Notes: generated by a model not told the origin, from the sequence alone. A stretch of 64,000 nt of DNA from Paguma larvata (GCA_030068075.1 CM057829.1:83691132-83755131), one strand, 5' to 3'; numbered from the stretch's first letter, positions 35,779 to 49,007 are shown. A program made the numbers and translations.

Positions 35779-35812
35779 TCAAAAAAAAAGAAAATGTGCT
35801 TTACAAAAAAAA
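35779..35812 (+). other. Decayed poly(A) tail of the glycerol kinase retrocopy
   Basis: Two A-runs (nine and eight A, with g and tgtgcttta interruptions) lie just before the ancient repeat resumes. This fits an old, mutated retroposition tail. No AATAAA is seen just upstream. Confidence 0.5.
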
Positions 35813-36112
35813 TGGGTTTTGGAAGAAGAGAATAATCATCTGGGTTAAATGCTGGTGACTGACGAGAATTAAGAGCTGATTTTGAATCAGGCTAAACAGA
35901 TCTTTATTAATAAGACTTTGAAAATAGAAACTTCTTTGCAATTGTGGGAACAAAAATCTCAACTGAAGTAATTATTTTTTTAATGAGAGGAAAAATTTGG
36001 GAACTGTGCCTTATAGTTTTCCTGATGAAAAGTACAAAAATAATAACATGTAGTTGTAGGTCAAGGAATGATTTTTTAAGAAAGGAGAGCAGATGATGAA
36101 CATAAGATGTTC
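35813..36112 (+). repeat. Ancient interspersed repeat, right part
   Basis: gttttggaagaagagaataa, ctgggttaaatgctggtgac and caattgtgggaacaaaaatc continue, in order and orientation, the family seen at 32070..32909. About 25 to 30 bp of the repeat seem to be missing at the junction. Confidence 0.5.
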
Positions 36113-37924
36113 TATATGACATAATTATTACTTGAAATTAAAAGCATGCAGTTTACTCTCATTCATTAAAATGAGTTGAAGCAAATTTGTTTGGTAGTTT
36201 AAGAACCTGAATGTGATTTGACCATAGGCCATATAGATTGTTGAGCCTGAACACAAGAGAATTGAAAGATCATATTTTCAAAGATTAATTATTCTTGTCT
36301 GGCATAAAATGGTAACTAAAAATATAAACGAGCTTCATAAGTATTAGCCACTATTCATAGGACCCATGCCATGTGGACCTATATTGAAAGTTATGTTTCC
36401 ACTGCACTATTTAGCTACTCAGTTTAAAATGTAAATGGAATGAATATTTAAGACAGATGTATCCAAAAATTAAGAGGACAGAAAATATAATACAGAAGAG
36501 GTATGCTAATGAGAGAGAGAAAGAGAGAGGGAAAAAAGTGAGAAAACATCAAACATCAATCAGTAATATAATGATTCCTTAAGCTAGCAAAAGAGCACTC
36601 ATCTAAGTATAATTACTACACCTAATATGACTTATAAAACAATATATTAATATCATTCAGATATGGTTTTGCATTTTTAAAGCCAATCATTGATCCATAC
36701 AAGGTCTTTGAGGATAAGAGCTCAGATCACAAACACAAGTTTGGCCATCACCAAGAGAACTAAATTAGACCTAAGGAAAACTGGCACTGTTTGTTAAGGC
36801 AGATTCACTCCAAAGGCTTCAATGCAGTTCCAAATCTTGAATTAAAACATGGTATAAGGCACTAAAATGAAATATAAAAGAGGATAAATTTGATCACTTT
36901 AAATCTTGGTAGATCTGCCACTCTCCCTAAATTTAACATTTTTTCCCACTTAGTAGTATAAAATTCTTATTATTCATTTCCCAACTGCAGAGAAAAGTTT
37001 TAAAAAACTTTAAGACAAACTCAGACTTGAGTCTTAAAAAGCTAGCAAAAATAATACTTTCAGAGTATTTATGAAGGATTTCTTGCCGTGAGATCTGTTA
37101 TCACAGAGATAAAACTGGATTCCAGGTAATCAATAAAATATTATTAAAAATATAATCAGGAAAAATGAACTGTCACCAGACAATCTGCCACAACATTTTT
37201 CAATGAACAGGATTTAGTTTAACTAATTAAAACAATGTGCTATTAAGATGATGGTGTAAATCTGTTATCCATAATCATGTGTTTAATGTACCACAGTAAA
37301 TAATAATGCATGCTTCGTTCAAGTTTGTGAAGGATTCCTGAGTTTCTTGTTTATTTATTTTTAAGCTTTTATAGAAATGCTTTCTTATATTGAAAATTTA
37401 AATAGGAAAAAAGTGTCTCTCTGGTCTCAAATATGATGTTGATCTAGAATAATTGGTTGGGCCATCCTTTTCCTTTAAGAAGACATGGAACTGATATGGT
37501 AACAAAACAACAAAAATGCCAAATGATACTCATTTGGGGATATATCTCAGGGAAAATCAACATATTAGCGTAAGAAAAAAGGGCAAAGGGAATTTTTATA
37601 TGGCACAAGAGTGCTACACTTCATCAAAGTAAATGCATGAATAAAAGAAAATCTTAAGATGTAAATACACTCAATAAACCATGCAAATATTTAAACATTA
37701 GATATCTCAGTCATATGGGGTTAGAAAAATTTATCAAAATGTGTCAGTGTATTTAAAAACATTACTTTAAATATGATCCCATATGATACTCCACTTTTTA
37801 AACCTTTGCAATTAACTAAATATGAGTGCATGGCTTGATATATATTTTCGAATTTAGGAACTCCTCAAATCATTTAAATTGCATTTTTCTATTGTGGTTT
37901 TTTTTTTTGCCTTTTTTCTTTTAA
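36113..37924. other. AT-rich intergenic DNA, nothing recognised
   Basis: No supported gene or repeat family. A short GA tract lies at about 36511..36532. Confidence 0.5.
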
Positions 37925-38830
37925 AAATATCTTTACTGAAATATAAATCAGATATCATAAAATTCACCCATTTAAAGTTTACAATTCGGGGTGCCTGGGT
38001 GGCTCAGTCATTTAAGCATCTGACACTTGGTTTTGGCTCAGGTCATGATCTCACAGGTTCATGAGTTCAAGGTCCACAACGGGCTCTGTGCTGATGGTGC
38101 AGAGCCTGATTGGGATTCTCTCACTCTCTCTGTCTCTCTGTCTCTCTCTCGGCCCCTCCACCCCTCATGCTATCTATGTCTCTCTCAAAAATAAATAAAC
38201 TTTAAAAAATAACAATCATAAAGTTTAGAATTCAGTGGCTTTTAGTGTATTCACAAAATTGTATAAGAAGCACCACGTTCATAAGTTTACAACATTTTCA
38301 ACATTTCAAAAGGAAACTCTATACCTGTTAAGTCACACCCCACTCCTCCTCAACCAATCCCACACCCCCAAACCTACCCCCCCACCTATTATGCTGGAGG
38401 AAACCACTAATCAACTTTCTATTTCTATATATTTGCCTATTCTGGGTATGTCATATAAATATAAATAAAATCATACAATACGTGGTCTTTCATAATTGGC
38501 TTCTTTCAGTTAGCATAATATTTTCAAGATTTAGCCATGTCGTAGCATGCATCAATACTTCATTTCTGTGGCTAAAAAATATCCCATTGTATAGATATAC
38601 CACATTTTGTTTATTCACTCATCATTTGATGAATATTTGGGTTGTTTCCATCTTTTGGCTATTTTGAATAATACTACTAAGAACATTCAAGTACAAGTAT
38701 TTGTTTAAACTCCTGTTCTCAGTTCTCTTGGGAATATATCTAACAGAGGAATTGCCAAATCAAATGGTAACTGTATGTTTAACATATTGAAGGACTGCCA
38801 AATCATTTCTTTAAAGAACTGCACTTCAAG
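37925..38830 (-). repeat. Ancient LINE-1 3' region, interrupted by a SINE
   Basis: Read on the plus strand, tactgaaatataaatcagat, aaaattcacccatttaaagt, tagcataatattttcaagat, ccatgtcgtagcatgcatca, atatcccattgtatagatat and ggttgtttccatcttttggc are the antisense of an old L1 3' UTR and ORF2 end. The frames of 77, 61 and 88 codons here are repeat-derived. Confidence 0.85.
37988..38218 (+). mobile_element. SINEC_Fc-type SINE nested in ancient L1
   Basis: Head ggggtgcctgggtggctcag and AATAAATAAAC tail. Flanks taaagtttacaattc (37973..37987) and taaagtttagaattc (38219..38233) match at 14 of 15 bases, which gives exact boundaries inside the older L1. Confidence 0.95.
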
Positions 38831-39171
38831 TTCCCATCAGCATCTATTGCATTATTTAGTTTTAAAATTAGAACCAATTTTATTTGTAAATTCAAGGCAT
38901 CTGAAATCTATTTGGTCTGCAGTCCATCAAGTCCTGTCTCTTCTTGGCCTCGTCATGCTTTCCCTGCATATCATGACTGAATCATCATGCGGCAGCCCCA
39001 TTAAGCTTGACCTTGATCTGTACGAAATCAGAGAATTCTAGCTAAATATTCAGAAAGCAAATCAACTCATTTCTTGAAGCTTGACCAGCTTTGATTTTTT
39101 TTTTCCTATTTAAACTTCGAGTATGTTAATCTTGTTCTCAAAACCTAGGACCTGCCTCAAAATATAATTGC
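38831..39171. other. Intergenic DNA, nothing recognised
   Basis: No supported gene. The 88-codon frame reaching 39041 starts in L1 and shows no domain. Confidence 0.45.
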
Positions 39172-39366
39172 AAGGACACATGGGTGGCTCATTTGGTTAA
39201 GCATCTGACTCTTGGTTTCAGCTCATGTCATGATCACACAGTTCATGAGTTAAAGTCCCACATCGGGGTCTGCACTGACAGCACAGAACCTGTCTGGGAT
39301 TCTCTCTCTCCCTCTCTCTCTGCCACTCCTTCATTCTCTCTGTTTTTCAAAATTAATAAACAATAT
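39172..39366 (+). mobile_element. SINEC_Fc-type SINE
   Basis: Head aggacacatgggtggctcat, gtcatgatcacacagttcat, CT-rich middle and aattaataaac tail. Confidence 0.9.
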
Positions 39367-41369
39367 ATATAATATCACTGGCATTTACTAGATTCCATTT
39401 CTTGTTCCTGTGCCTGACATCTCTTTTATTAGTAGTTTGTCCATACCATTGTCCACGTAAGGCAAGGAGTCTGTCATGATTGTGATATTCTCATGGTGAA
39501 CTGGAGTCATATTGAATTCATTTTGGTGACATTTTGCCCATTACCAGAGGGCAGATTTCCATGTCAACTGATTATCTGCCTAGCTGTCAATACTAGAATT
39601 ATCAAATTTAATTTCTAAATGGATTCGGGTTCTATAATTCCTATTAATTTCTCTTGTTAGTTGCTAAGTTCCATTTTACCTACTACCTATGGCCACTACA
39701 TGTGTTCCACTGTCTGTAGTGCTGGTCGTCATATTCTAAGTGCTGGACTTAATATTCTCCCATCGCGTGATACCCTGAGTGTCTCCCACTTTCTAATAAG
39801 AATGTCTACTTACAGGTTCCTTCTTCAACTCTGACTATTCTGTAGAACTTACCATGCTAGACCTTAGCCATGTGCCAAGATATGACAGCTATGCAAGATT
39901 GCCCATTTCTAAAATGACTGAATTTATGCTTTCTTTGGATGTTATGATATTAATATATTACTTCAACATTTCATTGTATTCATAATTTTGCACAGGTTTT
40001 ATCATAAATATGATATTGTTATGCATATTTATACTTGTTAATGGAAGCAGTTTCTACCTTTCTTGAGCACCATTAGTTAGAAAAAAATAAATTGAAAATG
40101 TAAGTCCTTTTTAACTCAGTAAGATCCTTGTTGCCAAGTGTGTGGTTTGTGGGTTTTCTAACAAATACAATGGTGTAGGTCTATAAAATAGAACATGAAA
40201 ATAAAATAACAAAGCAGTTAAACACAAAAATGATATCACCATGTTCTTAACTGAGAATGGCATAAAAAAAGTTTTAAAAAATTATTTAGTAACATAAGTG
40301 GATTTAGGTATCAGAGAAAGCCAATTCCTTAGTGGAGGTATGCTAAATATTAAATAAGGATGATTATAGCCATTGCAATGTTGTAGGGTAAGTCAAATAA
40401 TGTCTGATTACTTAGTTTCCAACTGAATGTTTGTATCTCTGAAACTCTTTAACAATATTTATTTCTGTTGAATTTATGTATAACAGAAAAGCATATGGAA
40501 TAATGATTTAAAAATTTTCAGGGACCAAGATATTATATGTTAAATTAATTGCACGTTCTGGAGCGCAAACCAGAAGTATTCATTTATTTTTTACAGGTAT
40601 TTTCTCTATTTCCATAGAGTATTCTTCTTTATAAGCTAGGTTTCCAAGATTTAGGCATAAAAATAAATTATGACTAAAAAAGATTCTTAAATATACAACT
40701 GATAAAAATTCATGGGTCCATCATGATGCTAAAAAAAAAAAGAGAGAGAAACGGTAAAGAAAAACTCATTTGCCACCAATATTACCACAACTCTGTTATC
40801 TGAAACTCACTAATTATAGAGGCAGAATTAAACATAAATGGTTCCCTTTAATCAAAAACTTTACTTCACCTCCTGTTGATAATCAAAAGCTCCTTTTTTT
40901 AAGAGAAGGCCAGCTAAAAATATAGAAAGAATGATATAATTAGAAAATTACTCCTTGTTAAATTGGTGATTCAGTAAATGATCATTAGTGAAGGCAAAAT
41001 AAGTGGATGAACGATTATTGGGGATTAGATATTTTTAAAGTGCCAAAAGATTATCTCACAGATTTTTTGCTAATTAGGAAAGAAGAAAAACATATTTTTA
41101 TAATAGAGGGATCTAGTCTATACTCTCAAAGAAAGATGAAAGTTAGCATTACTTATTTTGGTACAACCAGATACTGTATACCAACTGATAGAATTCAGTA
41201 TATAGTAGATTGTATTACTTGTTCCATATTTTTGCCAAGAAAAAAAATTTCATTTGAATTAAATCAGGCCTTTAGGCCTACTGCCCGGTTTAGAGGTAAA
41301 GGAGTTTGAGGAAATGTTTAAATGACATGATCAGGAAGTAATGAGACAAGTCTACTATATGGAAGATCT
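39367..41369. other. AT-rich intergenic DNA
   Basis: The 39375..39900 part is less AT-rich but matches nothing I know. The 100-codon frame at 41007..41309 has no recognised domain and ordinary composition. Confidence 0.45.
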
Positions 41370-41384
41370 AAAAGAAACAGATTT
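41370..41384 (+). repeat. Left target-site duplication of inverted L1
   Basis: AAAAGAAACAGATTT, preceded by TCT. It pairs with 42592..42606 (14 of 15). The TCT/AAAA junction is a preferred L1 nick site. Confidence 0.85.
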
Positions 41385-41852
41385 CCAACATCGTGCTGTC
41401 TTGATGATTACAGCTTTGTAATACAGGCTAAAATCTGAGATTATAAATAAATAATCCAGTGACGAAATAAGCAAAAGACATGAATAGACACTTTTCCAAA
41501 GATAGCTAACAGACACATGGAAAGATGCTCAACATTGTTCATCATCAGGGAAATACAAACCAAAACCACATTAAGATACCACCTCACACCGGTCAGATGG
41601 CTAAAATTAACAACTCAGGAAACAACAGATGTTGGCAAGGATGTGGGGAAAGGGGAACCCTCTTGCACTGTCGGTGGGAATGCAAACTGGTACAGTCACT
41701 CTAGAAAACAGTGTGGAGTTTCCTCAAAAATTAAACATAATTATCCTATGACCCAGCAATAGTACTACTAGGAATTTATCTAAAGGATACAGGAGTGCTG
41801 ATTCGAAGGGGCACCTGTACCCCAATGTTTATAGCAACACTATCAACAATAG

Positions 41853-41917
41853 CCAAAGTATGGAAAAAGTCCAAATGTCCATCATGAAATGAATAGATAA
41901 AGATGTGGTATTTACAG

Positions 41918-41959
<42 letters not shown>

Positions 41960-42000
41960 ATGTATATGTATATATGTGTATGTATGTGTGTGTATATATA

Positions 42001-42034
<34 letters not shown>

Positions 42035-42207
42035 GAATACTACTCAGCAATGAAAAAGAATGAAATCTTGACATGTATGGAAAGTATGGAAAGCCAAAGT
42101 ATAGAAAGAGTCCAAATGTCCCTCAAGAGATGAATGGATAGATATGTGGTATTTACATATATATGTGGAATACTACTCAGCAATGAAAAAGAATGAAATC
42201 TTGACCT
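41853..42207 (+). repeat. Tandem duplication inside the L1, offset 240 bp
   Basis: The block from agccaaagtatggaaaaagt through ggaatactactcagcaatga to aatgaaatcttgac recurs starting near 42092. The first copy is longer because its TA/TG repeat has expanded. Confidence 0.85.
41918..42033. repeat. Compound (TA)n(TG)n(TATG)n microsatellite
   Basis: TA, TG, TA and TATG blocks within the L1 3' region. Open frames on both strands translate to low-complexity I/Y/C/V runs. Confidence 0.95.
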
Positions 42208-42591
42208 TTGCAACAATGTGGATGAAACTGGAGAGTATTATGCTAAGTGAAATAAGTCAGTCAGAGAAAGACAGATATCATATGATTTCACTCACATGTG
42301 GAATTGGAGAAACTTAATAGATCATAGGGGAAGAGAAGGAAAAAAAGATACAAACAGAGAGGGAGGCAAACCATAAGAGACTCTTAAATATAGAGAGCAA
42401 ACTGAGGATTCATGGGTGTGGGGGATTGGGGAGGTGGGGAAAAATGGGTGATGGACATTTAGGAGGGCACTTGTTGAGATAAGCACTGGGTGTTGTATAT
42501 AAGTGACGAATCACAGGAATCTATTCCTGAAGTGAAGACTACCCTGTATGTTAGCTAACTTGACAACAAATAAATTAAAAAAGTAAAAAAT

Positions 42592-42606
42592 AAAAGAAAC
42601 AGACTT
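42592..42606 (+). repeat. Right target-site duplication of inverted L1
   Basis: AAAAGAAACAGACTT directly follows the L1 tail. Confidence 0.85.
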
Positions 42607-44602
42607 ACTTACTCTCTTCAAAAATGTGTCTTAAAAGAAGAAAATGGGGGAAGTTTAATAGAAATTAAAAAAAATAAATAAAAAGACATTAAAAATGAAT
42701 GTGTGAAACTTTTTGAATAATGGCTGTAAGTCAAATAGAAATAAAAAATAATGGCAGATATTTGAGGAATTTTGAATATGGGTTATACATTAAAATTAAG
42801 CAAATGATATTATTTCTAATGTACCATTATATCTTATATAGGATATTGGCAGTTATGTAAAAGTATGTCTTATTTAGGAAATGCATACCAATTTATATTT
42901 AGGTAAATTATCATTACTGTGTAACCATCAAATGGTACAAAAATATATATACATGAATATTAACAGGTAGATAAAGCTGTTATCCCAAAATGTTAAGGAA
43001 TTTTTTTCTAGGCGATGAATATGATATGCTGATATTTGTTATAAGATTATTTTCCCATATTTTTTGAATTTGGAAATTATCCACAGTTTTCATAATGATA
43101 AGATGAAAACAGAATTATATAAGAATTATAAGAATAATATAATTATATAAGAGCATTTTAGAGTAAGCAAAATAAGATTATGATGGTGATTAATTTTCTA
43201 GCATAATATGCATATTTTCTTTGGTTTAATAAATCAGAATTTACAAAATTATTTAAATGATGCCTTTAACTTGGGACACAAAAAGCCTAAATCTCAAGAA
43301 AGATCTAACATTATCAAAATAATGTTATTTCAGTATTTAGTACACTGGTCTCCACTCTTCTTTTAGCACTTCTAAATTTGTAATACTTTTCTCTAATTTA
43401 GAAAACTGCCAAGGACATTTTAATTTCAAGATTTTGGAGATAAACTGCTTCATCAAGTTGAGGCAAATTCTCCCCTGCTCCCCCCCCCCAGGCCAGGGCT
43501 TAGGGAAAAGTTCCTTCTGTTTTGCATTTACTTCACTCTTGCCTAATAAAAATCGTTGAAAATTACCCTGTGGGCTGTTGATACAGACTTTGTTGGATAA
43601 TAAATAAGTAAAAGATTTAAAAATTAAACAAAGAGAACTCATGAATTATGGGTAGTGCTTTTGTGAGCAAGAATAATCAACTCACTGCTATTTTGAAACC
43701 AAAGTCCAATTCTTTCCAGTGGTTACATTCCATTTTATATATGATATATTGCAATATCAAATATGTTGAAAACAAAACATCTTTCACTAAAAATCAACAG
43801 TGTTCTAAGAGTATCTTCAGTTATTTATAAATATCTTCTGTACTGATCATGAAAAATGAGTAAATACTTCTTGTGATTTCTAATTATTTGTTGCTACATA
43901 GAGAGCAGATTGCACAATGTGTGTAAGATGGGAAATGCAGAAAAATGCCAAGTGCCAGGATCCCAAATAACCTCGAATAGCTGATCACACAATGCCTCAG
44001 ATTCAGGTGGGACGAATCCTTGTAATTTGAAAGAAATTTAAATGAATACTGCTAGATAGACTTCTAAATGCAATTAATGGAGGTATATGATAAGAGTATA
44101 ATGAACAGTAATGTAACAGAACTTATTATATTGGTGTTTACTAATAATTTATTAAAATCTTTCTAATATTATCTGGAAAAAGCAGCCCACAATGTCTCAA
44201 ATAATTGCAACATTTTTCTGTCTTTCAATTTTTTCTTGCAAACCTTAACGCAAGTAAAACGAGAAGCCAAACTCTGCATTACACCTTAACTATCACTACC
44301 GTCAATAACTGGATTTAAGGTATTGTTGAATAAGATTTCTGAAATTTAGCTGAAAGTTGTCAGTAATCTGATTTGATGTTTCACTGGTTATTTGTTAGGA
44401 AATTGAACTTTTGGCATAGGTATCCAAAACTATGGATCTGAGTATCAAACTTTCTAGTTAATTAAAGAAAATACCTCCTATAGGTAAATTTTTTACTGGA
44501 TTTTGCTTTTAACAATTCTAATTTTTAAAAAAAAGTGTATGTGGTGAAAGAATCGGATTCTGTTTATGTGTGCCTTGTTACAGACACTAGGTGTTTTGCA
44601 AT
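42607..44602. other. AT-rich intergenic DNA
   Basis: A run of nine C lies at about 43482..43490. The 101-codon minus frame at 43337..43642 has no recognised motif. Confidence 0.5.
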
Positions 44603-44613
44603 ATCATCCCATT

Positions 44614-44813
44614 TTTTTAATGTTTATTTATTTTTGAGAGAGAGAGAGAGAGATTGAGAGCAGAGGAGGGGCAGAGAGAGGGAGACACCGAATCTGAAGC
44701 AGGCTCAATTCCTGTCAGCACAGAGCCCGAACCAGGTCTCTCATTCACAAGCTGCGAGATCACGACCTGAGCTGAAGTCAGATGCTTAACCAACTGAGCC
44801 ACCCAGGCGCCCC
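44614..44813 (-). mobile_element. SINEC_Fc SINE with exact 11-bp TSD
   Basis: The flanks ATCATCCCATT at 44603..44613 and 44814..44824 are identical. The head (reverse complement of gagccacccaggcgcccc) ends at 44813. CpGs remain, so it is fairly young. Confidence 0.95.
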
Positions 44814-45099
44814 ATCATCCCATTCTTCATAGACCCAAGTCCATGCTGCTGCAATGAGGCAATGCTTTTACTCTCACTCTAGTGTCTCTGTAGAGCGCTG
44901 AGTGTATGTATTTAAATAAGTGATTTTCACATACGACTATCTGTGAAGAATATCATAGGTGATAGATAGTTATCTTCTCCATCTTTGATTGCGTAGATTC
45001 AAGCACAGGACCTGACACAGACAACATACATGAGAATGTATTGTGTTGAATGTAACTTGAAAAGATAAGAGAGAAGAGTTGCTGACATTGTGCTGTGAG

Positions 45100-45265
45100 A
45101 GACCTGGCCTGTGTACTGGCCCTTCCGCTCTACTGCTTAGGAATCCTTAAATGAACTTGAGAATATAAGTGGGGGCTACAGTTTCTTAATTGTGTCATAT
45201 TCAAATTGTCAATAAGATTGCCTGCTCACACGGTTGTCATGGGGATGAACTGTGACAGACATAGC
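45100..45265 (+). repeat. MIR relic
   Basis: cttaaatgaacttgagaata, gctacagtttcttaattgtg, and cacacggttgtcatgggga follow MIR order. Confidence 0.55.
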
Positions 45266-45274
45266 AATTGGTAT

Positions 45275-45520
45275 TCTTCATTGAGCAATTTGCTGAGCAC
45301 CTACTATGTAATGAGTGTGGCCCTCAGTGTGATATGTCAAATTCTCTTCTAAAAATTTTAGATAAATGATCTGATTTAATCACCCACAACTCTATAAATT
45401 ATGGGTTATTATTTCTCAACTTTACAGATTAAGAAAATCGGACAAATGGAGACTAAATAATTTGCTGAAGGTCAAAGAGAAAGTGGATTCGGAACCCAGG
45501 TAATTTGATTCTTTTGAGCT
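45275..45520 (-). repeat. MIR relic, antisense
   Basis: tgctgagcacctactatgta, tctcaactttacagattaag, tttgctgaaggtcaaagaga and ggattcggaacccag are the reverse complement of MIR from 3' to 5'. It faces the sense MIR just to the left. Confidence 0.75.
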
Positions 45521-47985
45521 ATCTAAAAGAGCTGCATATAATAATGATCAATAAGATTTAGATTTAAAAAAACAAAACAATTGCTATTCATGAGGCTTTT
45601 TTTTTTTTTGAGGAAAAATTGCAAAGCTTCTTTGGTCCAATAATTGCTAATGAGTGTGTCATTTTTATGAATGTATGAATATACTTAAGCCTTCAAAGAC
45701 TCTCACTTCGGCAAGCTGTTGAACACTAAATGGATGTGAATAGCTACAGGGAAGTATTCTCTGCATAATAGGAGTGACTTATTTCTATTAAAGAAAACCA
45801 CATGTGACTTGCGTAAGACGTGGCACTTCTGCCATATGATTTACAACATATCTATTTCTTTAACTCTTCCTGCATGTTTCTGACTTAAATTGCCCTTGTG
45901 TTTTAGTTGAGATTCGACATTTGAAATATGAAATAAGAAGTGTTATTTCCATCTAATTCTTAAAAATTTGGCTTCCATCTAGACAGGCACCTGATTTGGA
46001 GAAAAGTGGAGGCTCTAGCCAGCTGGAAGGAATGAGAAAGTTAAAGAGTGAAGGTTTCTAAGAATACAGGTCTCTCCCCATTTAAACAGTTCCAAACCAC
46101 ACTCACGTATAATCATAGACCAAAAAAGTCTTGACTCTTTCTCTATAGAACCTTTTAAATCATGTATGGCAGGCCAAGGGCTTCAGCTCCAGGCAGCCAC
46201 ATGGCCAGAATCTCTGTTCTCATGTCTGTGGCTATAAGAAAAGTCTGTAAACCAATTTCCAGACTGTGTTAAAAGTACTTTAACTGTCAAAAGAAAAAAA
46301 AGGTGCCTTTGATGTTCAATACTTGAAATTAAACATTTGGTTTATATATGTGTCCTTTTAAGGATTATTAAACTATAACTTATACTTGAGTCTCACATTG
46401 TTATAGCTAACTAACAATTATATTACTTTTCAGCTGACTCCAGTGTTAAGTTTACAAGTTCCAGTTATAATTAAAAAGGATTTTTTTAAAAAAAAATTCG
46501 CCACAGATTATTCACAAAACTGAAGGCATTATCTGTGTGGAGTTCCCTACAGGTAGGCTAAGCAGATGGGGTTTTTCTAAACACTGCTTTCGGATTGTGG
46601 TTTTTTTCCTCAAATACTAACAACTTTTTTGAAAAAAAGTGTTTTCTGTTGTTTTCGGAGGTGTAGCAAGGAAGAGCACTCGATTGAGTGACTCAATTCT
46701 AGGAAAGTATATATTTATTTCTACAATATAGAAATTTCTTCACTGTCATGATTATTTCTTCCATTGATACTAGTCAAGGTACAAACGCCAACACCTAGAA
46801 ATGAAATTTTTAGTACTCGAATAAAATTGGGATGAGTTAACTTGGTCTATTCCAGTACACCAGATGAGTTCGTGAACACAGCCTGTCTGCTGTATTGCAA
46901 ACCAACTCCTGGAAAACACTCACAAGTCTCTAAGGAGAAGTTTCTATTTCCACAGGACTGTTTCTACAGACTACTATTAAGTGGCAGAAATAAGGATGTT
47001 TTGGGGTTCTTTATTTTCCACCTCTATCTGTTCCCCTGGGTCACCCCATATAAATACCAGATGGAAGTACAGTGTGCTGGCTCTTCAAAATATCTTCAAA
47101 ACAAGTCCCCTACAGTCCCCTTCCAATTAGACTGACTCTCTTAAGCACCTCTTAAAAGAAAATTCTGAAGCTACTATTGGTGGTTATTCCTTCTATTTTG
47201 AAAAAGTTTAATCAAAATAAATTTCTAGTGAAGCCATTGTCCTATTCTCGTTGCCAATAGAGTCCTGTTTATGCCAGCTAAGGAAGAACGGTTACTTGTT
47301 TTCTTTTCCCTCTATGAAGTTAGGTAAAATGTCTCTAATTTTGTGTAATAATGATAAACTTTGACTATAACATAACAATTTGCACAAGAGTTATCTCAAT
47401 AGCATAGTGTCTAAATTGATCGGAGTATTTAATACTGATATATAGATTTTGATTAGCAATCAGACTTCTTATCAAAGCCCAAATGTATTAAATTTTTAAA
47501 AAACAAATTCTATAAAAATTATATAAAAATGTTTATTTAAAATAACCTTGATGATACTTGCACCCACATTATTGTAATTAGTGAATTTGAAAGGGAACAA
47601 TGAAAAATAATAGTATTTAGTTACTTAAAAGGTACAATGTAGTTATATATTTCATCCAAAGAATGATTCACTTATCACAGGAATATGATGTCCCTTTTGG
47701 CTTATAGACTTTTTCCTTTATAATTTGATTGGACCAACTTTTCTTTCATAGAGTAATAAAGTAGATCTGTCAATACATTTCAAGAATTCACAAATATTAG
47801 TGCTTGTTATTTGATTTAATGGGGAGACACATATTGCTAAATGCTCTTAACTATATTATTGATTAGCCTGCAAATGTAGAAAGATATCCAAGCAAGAGGT
47901 CTGAGAATTGAATCTGAGAATTCAAAAAGGAAGACTTGTGAGTTGCACTTCTATTTTGGGGATTGTTTTAAATTAATCACTTAAT
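45521..47985. other. AT-rich intergenic DNA
   Basis: A T-run lies at about 45598..45610. The 46.0 to 47.1 kb part is less AT-rich and unassigned. The 97-codon frame at 46842..47135 resembles no protein I know. Confidence 0.45.
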
Positions 47986-49007
47986 TACTTATTATGGATC
48001 TACTCAGATTTCCATTTCTTCTTGAGTCAGTTTCAGTACTAAGTAGATGTCTTTCTAGGCATGCGTCCATTTCATCTAGGTTATCTAACTTATTGGCACA
48101 TATACTTGTTCATAGTTTTTCTAATAATTATTTTTTGTATTATTCTATAGGATCAGGAGTATATCCCTTCTTTCATTACTTATTTTAGTAATTTAGATCT
48201 TCTTTGTGTTTTTCTTGTGCAGTCTAGTTACAATTTTTTTTATTTTATTGAACTTTGTAAAGGAACAAGCTATGATGTCATTGATTTCTCTATTTATTTA
48301 TCTGTTTTAATATTTTCTATTCCAATCTTTATGCTCACTTTGAGTTTAGATTACTCTTTTACTTTAGTTTGTTTATAGATTCGAGATAGTTGTTTCCTTT
48401 TAATGTATGCAATGCATGTGTAAACTTCCCCTCAAGTATTGTTTTAACTACATCCCGAAAGCTTAGACATGTTTTATTTTTATTCACCTTGAAGTATCTT
48501 GTAAAAAAAATTTGCTCTTATTTTTGACTCATATTTTTATTTAGGAAGGTGTTGTTTAACTTCACATATCTGTGGATTTCCCAGATTCCCTTCTGTTTTT
48601 GACATCTAGTTTAATTCCCATATAATTGAAGAACAAACTTTAATCAGTTCTTCTAAAATTTTTGATGCTTGATTTATGACCTAATATATGATGTATCTTT
48701 AGAATATGCTCATTCTTTTTTTTTTTTTATTTATTTCCCTTATTGTTTCACAGAATGGGGGATTTCAATTTTTTATCTTCAAGTGCATCAGTTCTTTTTG
48801 TATCTGCTTGGACCTCTCTAGGCTTTCATGTCAGTTATTGTACTGTTCAGCTCCAGGATTTCTACTGAGTTCTTTTTTATTACTTATATATTTTTGTTGA
48901 CATTATATATTTTGAGAAACATTGTTATCATACTTTTTCGTAGTTATTTAGGCATAGTTTTTCCATAGTTCTGTGAAAATATTTAAAATAGCTGATCTAA
49001 AGTCTTT

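Larger units (their letters stand above)
41385..42591 (+). mobile_element. 5'-inverted (twin-primed) LINE-1 insertion
   Basis: The first ~55 bp (41385..41440; ctgtcttgatgattacagct, ttgtaatacaggctaaaatc) are antisense L1 ORF2. From about 41453 the sequence is sense L1, from late ORF2 (gacatgaatagacacttttc) through the 3' UTR (actgggtgttgtatataagt) to ttagctaacttgacaacaaa and an A-rich tail. Flanking duplications bound the whole unit. It holds a microsatellite and a tandem duplication. ORFs of 81 and 76 codons are L1 read-through. Confidence 0.85.
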
